Below are positions 23,779 through 32,752 of a DNA stretch of 64,000 nucleotides, piece after piece (within the stretch, counting starts at the first letter, position 1; the number at the start of each line of letters is the position of its first letter). Where the stretch lies: contig CP003316.1 in assembly GCA_000247545.1 (NCBI GenBank), positions 185,233-249,232 of the forward strand. The letters run 5' to 3'. The position numbers and the translations under genes were made by a program. The DNA is from Pyrobaculum oguniense TE7. Its GTDB lineage: Archaea; Thermoproteota; Thermoprotei; Thermoproteales; Thermoproteaceae. Below the pieces are notes generated by a model. The model saw only the letters and a program-made list of their open reading frames with translations, did no database searches and was not told the DNA's origin.

Positions 23779-24723
23779 GTGAGAATCTACTACGACAGAG
23801 GCATCTACGTCGAGGGGCGCGCCGTTAGGTTCGTGGTTGATCCCGCCGGACCTATTAAAGGACCTGTGGACTTTGTTTTAATAACACACGGACACAGTGA
23901 CCACGTCTCCCTACATGCCTATAGATACCCAGCAGTAGCCACAAAAGAGACCTTCGCCGCCATGGCTGTGAGGTACGGGCGCCCACATCCTAGAAGAATA
24001 GTCGTCTCGCCCGGCGACGTCCTAGAGCTAAACGAGGTCCAGATAGCGGCTTTTGACGCGGGGCACATACTGGGGAGCGTGATGTATCTAGTAGAAGTGG
24101 AAGGCCTCCAGGTGTTGTTCACAGGAGATTTCAACACATCCGGCTCCATACTCACAGATGGGGCTGAGCCTGTGGAGAGACCAGACGTGTTAGTGATGGA
24201 GGCCACTTACGGCGACCCAGCATATGTTTTCCCCAACAGGGCAGAGATCTACGACAGGCTTATAGAAGCAGTGGAGAAATATGCGTCAGACGGCGGTGTG
24301 GCAATCTCTGCATACCCCCTAGGCAAGGCCCAGGAGGTGGCCAAGCTATTTGGGAGAAGGGTCGGCGCCCACCGCACAGTAGCCAAGTACAACGAGGCAC
24401 TGGGCATACAGACGGGAAAGAGCGGCGAGATTGTGATAGTGCCGAATCTAAGAGCCGCACCATCCGGATACCACAGAATAGAGGTAAGCGGGTGGTACGT
24501 AGACCCCAGACTCGATGCGGAAGCCAGGACAAGAGGCGTCCACGGCCTCCCTCTAAGCGATCACAGCGACTTCCCATCCTTAATAGACTTCGTAGCAAAA
24601 ACTTCACCTAGGCTAGTGTACACAGTCTACGGCTACTCTGAAAGACTCGCCATGTACTTAAGGCGAAAAGGTTTTAAGGCATACACGATACCAGGGGCCT
24701 ACGGCCTAACTCGATATTTCTAA
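23779..24723 (+). CDS. metallo-beta-lactamase fold nuclease (mRNA 3'-processing factor-like)
   Basis: From GTG 23779 the protein has 314 residues. It carries the MBL signature HGHSDH at residues 37-42, then AGHILGSV, FTGDFNTSG, an acidic EATYGDP block and a late histidine motif LPLSDHSDFPSL, matching the beta-CASP-related nucleases annotated as exonucleases involved in RNA 3'-end processing. Two zinc ions should be bound. The frame opens at 23740, but the TATA box (TCTATAAAA, centre about 23753) lies inside that longer frame and exactly 26 bp before 23779, so the shorter start is preferred. Confidence 0.82.
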   Translation: MRIYYDRGIYVEGRAVRFVVDPAGPIKGPVDFVLITHGHSDHVSLHAYRYPAVATKETFAAMAVRYGRPHPRRIVVSPGDVLELNEVQIAAFDAGHILGSVMYLVEVEGLQVLFTGDFNTSGSILTDGAEPVERPDVLVMEATYGDPAYVFPNRAEIYDRLIEAVEKYASDGGVAISAYPLGKAQEVAKLFGRRVGAHRTVAKYNEALGIQTGKSGEIVIVPNLRAAPSGYHRIEVSGWYVDPRLDAEARTRGVHGLPLSDHSDFPSLIDFVAKTSPRLVYTVYGYSERLAMYLRRKGFKAYTIPGAYGLTRYF

Positions 24724-24781
24724 TACGCTGAATTGTCAAGACTGTTATGGAGTTAAAATATAGCACTTATAGTAAAGATGA

Positions 24782-24838
24782 GATGTGATGAGAATCATGC
24801 CCGTGAGCTAGATGCTCGGTCCAGGGGTAGCTGACTTC
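24782..24838 (+). ncRNA. candidate C/D box sRNA
   Basis: The C box GTGATGA (24785-24791) is perfect. After an 11-nt guide comes a D'-like GTGA, a short spacer and a C'-like TAGATGC, then a second guide and a perfect D box CTGA (24831-24834). A TATA box (GTTAAAATA, centre about 24756) lies 26 bp before the expected 5' end. The internal D' and C' boxes are degenerate, as is common. Confidence 0.55.
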
Positions 24839-24924
24839 TTTTATAAGCTACGGCGCCGTGCCCACCTCCCCTAGAGAGGGGGTCACCTAAGAGGCGTATA
24901 CGGCCCGGACACGGTGATGTGTCG
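24839..24924. other. structured GC-rich intergenic element
   Basis: After a TATA-like TTTTATAAG (24839-24847) the sequence has self-complementary blocks: CCCCT/AGGGG around 24868-24880, GTCACC/GGTGAT, and CCGTG/CACGG. It could be a small structured RNA on either strand, perhaps like the atypical pseudouridine guides described in Pyrobaculum, or the 3' end of the thiI transcript. I cannot decide. Confidence 0.35.
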
Positions 24925-26349
24925 CTAGGTGCCGCGACGGAGCCTCAGCGAGTATGCCTTAATGCCAAGCTTGCGCAAACTTTCTGCGACGTCGAGACTG
25001 AGGCCTCCGCTGTAGCAGTAGAAGACGTAGGTCTTATCCCTGCCTAGCTTATCCACCAGTGAGAGCACCTCGTCGAAATCGGCCCTAAACGCGCCTGGGA
25101 GGTGCCATTTTCTGTACGATTCTTCATCTCTCAAGTCAATCACCACGGCCCCCTCCGGCGGTGTCTCCACTTCAATGTCCTCCGGCGGTGATAGGGTTTT
25201 GATAAACTCGGCGAGTTGCCACTTCCTCACCACCTTCACGTTGCTCGCCACCTCAGCCACCGCATCGTGCAGTGCAAAGTCTATCTCCTCTATCTCCTCT
25301 CTTGATGCCCACCTCTTGGGCCTTCTGCTGAATACCGCACAGTATTCAGGCGTTTTTGCGGAGATTTCGTAAGTCCCTATCCTCTGCGCCAGTTTAGTTA
25401 TCTCATCTTTGTCCATGCCTATCAACGGCCGGAGAATGGGTATCCCCACTCCCATCTCGGCAGCGGCCAAGGCCTGCAACGTCTGTGACGAGACTTGGCC
25501 AAGGGATTCCCCGGTGACCAGGGCGGCGGCACGTACAGTTTTTGCAACCTCAGCGCCTATGCGGTAGAGAGCCCTTTTGAAAGCGATATTCCACAACTCC
25601 TCTCTCACTCCACTACGCAACGCCTTTGCCACAGGGCTACAGTCAGCTATTATCACACGGGCGTTGTAGCCGTACGACCACGCCAGAAGTCTTTTGATCA
25701 CCTCGAGCGTATGCCTGAGCGCCACTGTGCCCCCCAGGTTGCAGTGGAGAACATCAACATGAGCCCCCCTCCTCATTAACAACCAGGCCGCTACCGGCGA
25801 GTCTATACCTCCCGACACTAAGGCCAGCACCTTGCCCTCAGATCCCAAGGGGAGCCCGCCCGGACCCTCCACCACCTCACTGTAGAAATAGGCCCTGTCC
25901 CCCCTCACCTCTACAAAAAACTCAACCTCTGGGTTTTCAAGATCGACCCTCCCGCCGGCGGCCACCAAGGCGGAGCCCACCGCCGCCGCCACGTCTCTAG
26001 AAGTAAAGGGGTGGTTCCCCACCCTGTGCGCCCTCACCGCGAACCTCCTCCCAGCCGCCAGACCCCCCCATAGCCTCGCCGCCTCCCTGGCGATGTCTGC
26101 AACACCCTCAAATTTCATGACGTAGGCCGGACTAACCGACTTCACGCCGAAGACTCTCGCTAGTGCCTTCTTTAGGCACTGGGTGTCGCCACGCGCATAG
26201 ATCCTACCGGGCTCCTTCTCGAATTTGGCCCCGCCGCACTCCTCTGCGGCTTCTCTAGCCGCTTTTAGCAATAGTTTTTCCATCTCCGCTCTGGTGGCCC
26301 CCCTCTTAATGGTAAACTCGCCAGGCCTAACCACGACCACTTCATCCAC
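24925..26349 (-). CDS. thiI: ThiI-type tRNA sulfurtransferase with rhodanese domain
   Basis: The 474-residue protein has an N-terminal ferredoxin-like/THUMP region (residues about 1-165), a PP-loop ATPase with LVSGGIDSPVAAWLLMRRG, and a C-terminal rhodanese domain with DLRDEESYRKWHLPGA and the active cysteine in FYCYSGG. ThiI adenylates U8 of tRNA and transfers sulfur to make 4-thiouridine; in bacteria the rhodanese cysteine carries the persulfide, and the same layout here suggests the same relay. A TATA box (CTTTATAG, centre about 26375) lies 26 bp before ATG 26349. Confidence 0.9.
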   Translation of the reverse strand: MDEVVVVRPGEFTIKRGATRAEMEKLLLKAAREAAEECGGAKFEKEPGRIYARGDTQCLKKALARVFGVKSVSPAYVMKFEGVADIAREAARLWGGLAAGRRFAVRAHRVGNHPFTSRDVAAAVGSALVAAGGRVDLENPEVEFFVEVRGDRAYFYSEVVEGPGGLPLGSEGKVLALVSGGIDSPVAAWLLMRRGAHVDVLHCNLGGTVALRHTLEVIKRLLAWSYGYNARVIIADCSPVAKALRSGVREELWNIAFKRALYRIGAEVAKTVRAAALVTGESLGQVSSQTLQALAAAEMGVGIPILRPLIGMDKDEITKLAQRIGTYEISAKTPEYCAVFSRRPKRWASREEIEEIDFALHDAVAEVASNVKVVRKWQLAEFIKTLSPPEDIEVETPPEGAVVIDLRDEESYRKWHLPGAFRADFDEVLSLVDKLGRDKTYVFYCYSGGLSLDVAESLRKLGIKAYSLRLRRGT

Positions 26350-26472
26350 GTAAGTACCAAGCCCCCTCTATAAAGCTATATAACCGATCAGTTGCGGTGA
26401 AGCACTAATCGAGGTAGCCCCAAGAGTTTCACAGACGTTTTTCTCAATAATTATAGTATCGTACAGCCAAGT

Positions 26473-26488
26473 CCTCAGGGGGATGAGG
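26473..26488 (-). terminator. hairpin just after glgP
   Basis: CCTCA and TGAGG flank a six-base loop directly downstream of the glgP stop (26490). It could end or stabilise the transcript. Archaeal termination depends mainly on T-tracts, and none follows closely, so the role is uncertain. Confidence 0.3.
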
Positions 26489-26489
26489 C

Positions 26490-27944
26490 CTAGATATAAC
26501 CCAAATCCCTGAACAAGCGGTCCATTGAGAAGAATCCTCTGAAAGTTCTGTAGGCGTTGTACGCCACTTCCCAGTACCGGCCGCTCGTGTACGCGTTTAG
26601 CGCCTCCTCCACCTTGTGTCTAAACTCCCTATACTCGCGTTCATCGATTTCAGGAGTTTCTAGAGGTAGCAACCGATCTCTATCCTCGCCAAAGAGCCAG
26701 CCGTTGTGGCCGTCCTTAACTAACTCAGTTACGGCACCGTCGCGGGAGGCGATTGAGGGCACGCCGTTGATGCCGGCTTTCATAAACGAAGTGCCGCTGG
26801 CCTCCCACCCGCTGAAGGGCGTGAAGAGCCAGAGGTCCGAGACCCATATAATCCGCTTCATCACCTCAGGAGTCAAGTCGGGGAAGTAGTACACGTTTTC
26901 TGCACTGCGCTCAACTTCTCTGAACTTCGCCATCATCTCTATGCCGTAGTGATCGGCGGGGTGCGCCCTGCCCCCCAAGATAAACACGACGTCTCTGTCC
27001 AAGTCTTGTATGAGCTGGAGGGCGAAGTGGGGTCTCTTATACCGAGTAATGCGCCTTGCCCAGGAAATTACTATCTTCCCACTTGCGTCTATGCCCAGAG
27101 CCCTAAGGGCCTCGGCCTTCGCCTCCTCCCTAGCCTTTTTAAACTCTTCGAGATCCCCCACGTTGGCCAGCTTGGGGTGCTCCCACCGCGGGACCTCCAC
27201 AGCGTTGGTGGCAGGCCTAATCTTGTGGCAGTGATGGGGAAAGGTGTTGCACGTAAGCTTAACCATCTTCTTCGACACCACAACCCCCTCGGAGGCCATC
27301 GCCAAGCCCAGCTCCGTTAAGATCACGGGCTCCATGGCCATGTCGAAGCCGAACTCGTCTTTGAAAAATCTCTTGTGGAAGGTGGGATGGCCCCACGGCG
27401 CCGGGGTGTGGATAACTAGACGGGCCCTGCTGTGCCGCTTGAAGAAGAGGATCAGCACTGTGTACGCCTCCTGTAAGTCGAGGAACTTCACGTTGTCCCA
27501 GCCTATGTACCTCTCCACGTAGTCCACAGCGCCCCTCGCCAAGATTAGATATTTGTAAAACCGCTCCGCCTCCGTGTCCTCCTGGTATAGCCTCCTCGTC
27601 GCCTTTACTGCCCACTCAGGCGAGTCCACCCTGATAAACACGGCGGAGGCGCTGCCCAGCCTGTAGCCGAGGTATGAGACAGCCACTCTCTCCCCCCTCA
27701 CGTGGAGCTCCGAGGAGCCTATGAGCTGGAGCTTCTCCGACACGTTTCCCTCGGCAGTCGGCACAAGCTCCCCGTTCTCCTCCCTATACGAGACGTAGCC
27801 CTCCGGATAGTAGAGGGTTATGACGGTGTACGGCACTCCGAGCCTCGCCGCGGCGTAGAACTTGTCGCCTTCAAGGACGCCGAGACCCCCGGCGAAGTTA
27901 CGGAGCTCCTCTATTGCAAGTTCCGGCACTATAGATACGATCAT
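26490..27944 (-). CDS. glgP: alpha-glucan (glycogen/starch) phosphorylase, short archaeal type
   Basis: The 484-residue protein is a GT35-type phosphorylase, shorter than the roughly 800-residue bacterial enzymes. It has FAGGLGVLEGD at the N-terminus, RRITRYKRPHFALQL for the phosphate region, and GWEASGTSFMKAGINGVPS with Lys389 as the likely pyridoxal-phosphate lysine. It should cleave alpha-1,4-glucan with phosphate to give glucose 1-phosphate. It lies next to the AOR-family gene on the same strand and opposite the amylase and glycogen synthase genes, consistent with glycogen turnover. Confidence 0.85.
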   Translation of the reverse strand: MIVSIVPELAIEELRNFAGGLGVLEGDKFYAAARLGVPYTVITLYYPEGYVSYREENGELVPTAEGNVSEKLQLIGSSELHVRGERVAVSYLGYRLGSASAVFIRVDSPEWAVKATRRLYQEDTEAERFYKYLILARGAVDYVERYIGWDNVKFLDLQEAYTVLILFFKRHSRARLVIHTPAPWGHPTFHKRFFKDEFGFDMAMEPVILTELGLAMASEGVVVSKKMVKLTCNTFPHHCHKIRPATNAVEVPRWEHPKLANVGDLEEFKKAREEAKAEALRALGIDASGKIVISWARRITRYKRPHFALQLIQDLDRDVVFILGGRAHPADHYGIEMMAKFREVERSAENVYYFPDLTPEVMKRIIWVSDLWLFTPFSGWEASGTSFMKAGINGVPSIASRDGAVTELVKDGHNGWLFGEDRDRLLPLETPEIDEREYREFRHKVEEALNAYTSGRYWEVAYNAYRTFRGFFSMDRLFRDLGYI

Positions 27945-27969
27945 AGGCCGCTAAAAGCCGGGGGGTTTA

Positions 27970-29796
27970 TTAGTGTACCTCGACGTACTTTTCTAACTCC
28001 TTGGCGACGTAGCCGAGGCCCAGCTTGCTAAGTGTCTCCCTAGTTGGAACCCCGTTTTTGTCCCAGCCTCTGAGCTCGTAGTAGTAGTCCAACAACTGGT
28101 TGTAGCCTTGGTAGTCGAGGTGGGCACCCTTGAGTGGGCCCCTTGTCAGTGGGTTTTTAAACCACTTCGCCGGCGGCATGTCCATCTCTCTGTCCCACCA
28201 GCCGTGCTCCCTAATCCAGAAGGCTCTTATGAGGGCGTAGATGCGGTCCCCCACCTCGTTGAAGTACTCCGGCGAGGCGTCGACGCCTGTGGCGGCCTTG
28301 AAGAGCTTGGGGTACCATTCGAGTGACATCGAAACCTCAACCCATGGGAAGCGGCAACCGACAAAGGTCTCGAACCAGCCGCCCCTAATCCGTTGTAGCT
28401 CTATCACCTTAGCGGCCTTCTCCCGCGTGTAGCCAAAGCGGTCTGTCTTTACCTCCCATGAGATAACCCACGCATCTTTGTGGTGCGCCCCGATCGGCGA
28501 AGTGGCGTAGGCAAGGGCCATTGCAGGGGCGGCGTGGCAGTCGTAAGCCGACACCTCCAGCCCCTTTACGTGTATGGCGAAGTCCTGGCCGCCTATCCTC
28601 TCTGAAATATGCTTTACCCCTTCTGCGAGTAAGTCTCCTACCCCCCGTCTGTAGGCTATGTCGAGGGCTAGTTGTTTCGCCGCCTCGTAGTCCCCCCACT
28701 CTACCTCAAACCCCAGCTTCGCGCCGTAGCCCCTCTCCGAGGCCTCCATCACGTAGCCCAAGACGTTGCCCAGGGAAATTGTGTCCATGCCCATGGTATC
28801 CGCAATGCGGTTGAGCTCCCCCACCTTGGATAGGTCGCCAATCCCCAAGTTGGGGCCGAGCATGGCTAAGTTCTCGTAGTCGACCTCCACGGTCCCCGAC
28901 TCAGCTGGCACCCAGTGGCCACAAGCCATGAAGCATAGAGGGCACGACTTGAGGTCTGTCTCGAACTTCTCAACCATGGCACCGCCTACTTTTGAAAACT
29001 CATCGAATTGTCCCTCGGAGAAGTTGTAGGTGGGGAGGACGCTTGCTTCTTGCGCCCATTCTACAGTTGATGTAGTACCCTGGCGCATCCAGAAGCTGTA
29101 GCTGGGGCTTGAGGAGCCCTCCCTCACGGCCTCTACTGCCAGCTTCTGGTACGCCGCCTTATCGGCCAGCGGAATCTCACCCCTGCCCTTTACGACGATC
29201 GCCTTTAGGTTTTTGGACCCCATCACGGCGCCCATGCCTGGTCTTCCGCCCGAGCGACCCTTTTGGGATATGACTGTGGCGAACCGCACCAAATTCTCGC
29301 CGGCAGGGCCTATTGTGATCACCGCCGCGTCTCTGCCGTAGATTTTCTGCAACTTCTCCTCCACCGCCCAGGCGTTGAGCCCCCAGTACTCCGTAGCATC
29401 GAGCACTTCTACTTTGTCGTTTTCAATGTAGATATAGGAAGGCTTCTCTGCCTTGCCTTCTACTACAAGCGCGTCGTAGCCAGCCTTTCTCAGATTTACG
29501 GCGGCCCACGTTCCAATATTCCCGTCTCCGTAGCCTCTTGTCAGGGGGCTTTTAGCCGCCACTACCAACTTGCCGAAGTTAGGCCCCGGTAGCCCGGTGA
29601 GGGGGCCCGTGGCGAATACCAGCTTATTGTGAGGGGATAGAGGATCCACACCCGGCGGGAGCTCGTCCCATAGGATCTTAATAGCCAGCCCCCTACCGCC
29701 GATAAAAGACTTGGCCACAGCGGCGTCGAGCTCCTGGGCGACGGCCTTTTTTCTTGTTAAATCCACTCGGAGAATTCTACCCGTCCATCCTGCCAT
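27970..29796 (-). CDS. tungsten-dependent aldehyde ferredoxin oxidoreductase family (possible GAPOR)
   Basis: The 608-residue protein has the AOR domain order: RILRVDLTRKK and FIGGRGLAIKIL at the start, cofactor contacts around SPLTRGYGDGNIG and GRSGGRPGMGAVMGSKNLK, 4Fe-4S ligands CPLCFMAC (Cys285, Cys288, Cys292) and a fourth cysteine in VGCRFPW. It uses a tungstopterin to oxidise an aldehyde and reduces ferredoxin. Its place beside glucan phosphorylase and its length near that of the P. aerophilum enzyme suggest glyceraldehyde-3-phosphate ferredoxin oxidoreductase of the modified Embden-Meyerhof pathway; other aldehydes remain possible. Confidence 0.85.
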   Translation of the reverse strand: MAGWTGRILRVDLTRKKAVAQELDAAVAKSFIGGRGLAIKILWDELPPGVDPLSPHNKLVFATGPLTGLPGPNFGKLVVAAKSPLTRGYGDGNIGTWAAVNLRKAGYDALVVEGKAEKPSYIYIENDKVEVLDATEYWGLNAWAVEEKLQKIYGRDAAVITIGPAGENLVRFATVISQKGRSGGRPGMGAVMGSKNLKAIVVKGRGEIPLADKAAYQKLAVEAVREGSSSPSYSFWMRQGTTSTVEWAQEASVLPTYNFSEGQFDEFSKVGGAMVEKFETDLKSCPLCFMACGHWVPAESGTVEVDYENLAMLGPNLGIGDLSKVGELNRIADTMGMDTISLGNVLGYVMEASERGYGAKLGFEVEWGDYEAAKQLALDIAYRRGVGDLLAEGVKHISERIGGQDFAIHVKGLEVSAYDCHAAPAMALAYATSPIGAHHKDAWVISWEVKTDRFGYTREKAAKVIELQRIRGGWFETFVGCRFPWVEVSMSLEWYPKLFKAATGVDASPEYFNEVGDRIYALIRAFWIREHGWWDREMDMPPAKWFKNPLTRGPLKGAHLDYQGYNQLLDYYYELRGWDKNGVPTRETLSKLGLGYVAKELEKYVEVH

Positions 29797-29884
29797 AGGT
29801 ACTCAATAAACTACATGCTAATAAATATGCCCGACATGCGATTTCTGTCAGTTATGTACTTTAACCATTTTTATACCACTATTT

Positions 29885-31255
29885 GTGGATGTTGTCCTCT
29901 TTTTCGAGGTGCACCAGCCGCGGAGGCTTAGGCCAGACCTCTATAGAGTTTTTCCGCGCAAGCCCCTCGAGGGGGAGATCTTCTACGAGGAGTTGGATAG
30001 GCATGTGTTTGAGAGAGTTTCGGAGAGGGTTTACCGCAAGTCCACGAAGATTCTGCTAGACGCGGCGAGGGAGGTGCCTGGGCTGAGGGTTACTTTCAGC
30101 GTTAGTGGCTTGGCGCTTGAGCAGATGAGGAGGTGGGCCCCAGACGTGTTGGACTTGTTCAGGGAAATGGCGGCGAGGGAGGTGGCGGAGTTCGCGGCGC
30201 AGACATATTACCACAGCCTGGCCTGGTTTGTCGACAGGGAGGAGTTCAGAGAACAGGTGGAGATGCAGGTCAAGGCGGTGGAGGAGCTCATCGGCTACAA
30301 GCCCCACGCGGCGGAGAACACCGAGTTCATCTACAACAACGACGTGGCATGTTTTCTACACTCAATGGGCTTCTCCACGGTAGTCACAGAGGGGGTGGAC
30401 TGGGTGCTAGGCTGGCGGTCGCCGAATTACGTCTACAAGGCGTGGGGGTGCGACGCGCGGGTGTTGGTCAGGAACTACCGGCTCAGCGACGACGTGGGGT
30501 TTAGGTTCGGCGCCAGGTGGTGGGATCAGTGGCCCCTCACGGCGGATAAATACGCCGCCTGGCTTGAAGCGACACCTGGCGACGTCGTGTTGATAGCCGT
30601 GGACTATGAGACCTTCGGCGAGCACCACTGGCCGGAGAGCGGAATACACGAATTCCTAAGGTGGCTACCGCGGGAGATCGCGAAGAGGCCCCGCCTGCAG
30701 TTCGCAACTGTGAGCGATGTAGCCAGGAGCCACGCGCCGAGGGACGTCTACGACGTGCCGCCGTGGGCCACCATAAGCTGGGCCGACGAACGCGACCTCT
30801 CGGCTTGGTTAGGCAACGAGCTCCAGCGAAATGCATTCTCTTTGCTGAGCTGGGTCTACCCATACGCCAAGGCCCTAGGAGGAGAGGTGTTGAAGCTCTG
30901 GAGGATGCTTTCTACAAGCGATCACTTGTACTACCAAGCGACGAAATTGGGTCCCGCCGGCGAAGTTCACTCTTATTTCAGCCCCTACGGCTCTGCCTAT
31001 AAAGCACATGACATATACATGGCCGCCTTGGCTACCCTGTTTGTGTACATAAGGGAGGCGTGGAACAGAGAGGCGGCTGAGAGACTCGTGTTCAACGATG
31101 AGAGGTGCTTCTACGCCGAGGGGGTCCGGCTCTGTTCCTTGAGGGATCTCAGAAACGTCGACAGGGGCTATAAATCGCGCCATAGAGAAGATCTTCTGAG
31201 GTGGTTAACCGACGTTTTTATGCTAAGCCCAGAGGAAGCCGGTAGCCTAGTGTAG
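29885..31255 (+). CDS. GH57 glycoside hydrolase (intracellular alpha-amylase-like)
   Basis: The 456-residue protein lacks a signal peptide and has GH57 motifs: FFEVHQP near the start, TYYHSLAW, HAAENTEFIYNN, STVVTEGVDWVLG with the candidate nucleophile glutamate, and VDYETFGEHHWPESG with the acid/base aspartate. GH57 includes alpha-amylases, 4-alpha-glucanotransferases and branching enzymes; the short form resembles archaeal intracellular alpha-amylases. The glycogen synthase start lies 1 bp after its stop, so the two genes form an operon. The start is GTG 29885. Confidence 0.82.
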   Translation: MDVVLFFEVHQPRRLRPDLYRVFPRKPLEGEIFYEELDRHVFERVSERVYRKSTKILLDAAREVPGLRVTFSVSGLALEQMRRWAPDVLDLFREMAAREVAEFAAQTYYHSLAWFVDREEFREQVEMQVKAVEELIGYKPHAAENTEFIYNNDVACFLHSMGFSTVVTEGVDWVLGWRSPNYVYKAWGCDARVLVRNYRLSDDVGFRFGARWWDQWPLTADKYAAWLEATPGDVVLIAVDYETFGEHHWPESGIHEFLRWLPREIAKRPRLQFATVSDVARSHAPRDVYDVPPWATISWADERDLSAWLGNELQRNAFSLLSWVYPYAKALGGEVLKLWRMLSTSDHLYYQATKLGPAGEVHSYFSPYGSAYKAHDIYMAALATLFVYIREAWNREAAERLVFNDERCFYAEGVRLCSLRDLRNVDRGYKSRHREDLLRWLTDVFMLSPEEAGSLV

Positions 31256-31256
31256 C

Positions 31257-32705
31257 ATGCGAGCACCTGAACGCATCCGACGAGTCTACATCTTGGCGAT
31301 GGAGTACGGCGGTCTGGTAAAGGTGGGGGGTCTGGGCGAGGCCGTTAGGCAATACGCAGTAGGCTTAGCGGCTAGGGGGTACGACGTCACTGTGCTTATG
31401 CCCTCTCATGGGAGACACCTAGACCCAAACCGAGGCTTTGACCTATACCCCCTAGACTTCAGAACTTGCGGAGAGCGATGGGGTCTAGACGGGAAGGCGT
31501 ATCCATACTGCCTCGGCGCAGAGATTACCTTTCAAAACGGCGTTAAAATAGTGATGTTTAAGGGGCTCGACTACGCCACGGGGCACATATTCGATCGCTG
31601 GGGCGTCTACGAGTACACGGAGGAGAAGGCGGCTCTCCTGGCCAGGGCAGTTGTGGCCTTTGCCGAGAGGTTCGGCCTCCCCGACTTAATACACATAAAC
31701 GACTGGCCCACGGTCCCCGCCGGCGTCGCGTTGAAAGACCTAGGCGAGAGGAGGGGGCTCGCCATCCCCACGCTGTTCACAATACACCTGTCCTGGGACT
31801 ACTCCTTTCCGTGGCACTACGCCGAGTGGTCAGGCCTGGCGGATAGGCCGCACCCGGTGTGGCGGGTCTGTTGCCACCGCTACGAGCACTACAGCGCAGT
31901 GTGGGACGAGGGCGGGGGGAGCGTGGAGAGGTTTGGCGTGGTTGAGGCGGACGCTGTGTCGACGGTGAGCTACGGGTATCTCCAAGAGCTGTTTAGGAAA
32001 TACGGAGAGTGGATTAGGGAGAAGTCGTGCGTGGTTTACAACTCCACTGACTGGTCTCTAAAAGACGTAGAGGGGGTGTCGGAGTCGGACACATGGCGGC
32101 TGGTTGAAGAGGTGGAGCGCATGGGCGCAGTGGGCTGGCTGGATAGGAGGGGCGTCCTATTCCTAGCTGTGGGGAGAATAACATCGCAGAAGGGGTTTGA
32201 CATAGCCGTTAAGGCGCTTGACTATGCCCCTCACGCGCGGCTCTTGATACTCGGCGTACCCGCAGGGGAGTGGGGCTACGAGGAGTACGTGAAGAGCCTC
32301 GTCTGGGAGCGGCGGGGCAGAGTAGCACTCTCAACGGCCAAAATCCCACCTAGACTCTACAAGGCGTTGCACTACGTGGCAAAGGCCTTGGTAATGCCCT
32401 CAAGATGGGAGCCCTTCGGCATCTCGGCCATCGAGGCTATGTCGCTGGGCACTCCAGTAATAGCGTCGGCAGTTGGAGGACTTCCCGAGGTCGTGGGCGA
32501 ATACGGCATATTAGTTGACCCTGAAAACCCCGAAAAGCTGGGCAAAGCCATGGAGGAGCTGGCAACTGGCGCTGTCAGCCTTCCCTCACGGGAGCGTATT
32601 GCCCAGTATGTCGATGCCAAGTTTAGGATGAGGAATACGATAGACATGCTCGAGCAGTGCTACCAGGGCGCGAGGCTCTTTGCATATTACCGGGCCCACA
32701 GCTAG
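31257..32705 (+). CDS. glgA: glycogen/starch synthase (GT5, GlgA-like)
   Basis: The 482-residue enzyme has the N-terminal MEYGGLVKVGGLGEAV (the KxGGL glucosyl-nucleotide motif), LIHINDWPTVPAGVAL, a C-terminal VGRITSQKGFDIAVKAL motif and MPSRWEPFGISAIEAMSLGT with the conserved glutamate pair region. It should transfer glucose from UDP- or ADP-glucose to alpha-glucan. It directly follows the GH57 gene, and a sugar nucleotidyltransferase gene follows downstream, together forming a glycogen synthesis group. Confidence 0.88.
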   Translation: MRAPERIRRVYILAMEYGGLVKVGGLGEAVRQYAVGLAARGYDVTVLMPSHGRHLDPNRGFDLYPLDFRTCGERWGLDGKAYPYCLGAEITFQNGVKIVMFKGLDYATGHIFDRWGVYEYTEEKAALLARAVVAFAERFGLPDLIHINDWPTVPAGVALKDLGERRGLAIPTLFTIHLSWDYSFPWHYAEWSGLADRPHPVWRVCCHRYEHYSAVWDEGGGSVERFGVVEADAVSTVSYGYLQELFRKYGEWIREKSCVVYNSTDWSLKDVEGVSESDTWRLVEEVERMGAVGWLDRRGVLFLAVGRITSQKGFDIAVKALDYAPHARLLILGVPAGEWGYEEYVKSLVWERRGRVALSTAKIPPRLYKALHYVAKALVMPSRWEPFGISAIEAMSLGTPVIASAVGGLPEVVGEYGILVDPENPEKLGKAMEELATGAVSLPSRERIAQYVDAKFRMRNTIDMLEQCYQGARLFAYYRAHS

Positions 32706-32752
32706 CGGCCAGCTGACAGAGTAATTTTTTATATAAAGCGTGTATTATATTT

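Noticed and set aside
27089..27615. Minus-strand frames of 64 and 118 codons inside glgP
   Set aside because: They are alternative frames of the glucan phosphorylase coding strand with low-complexity composition.
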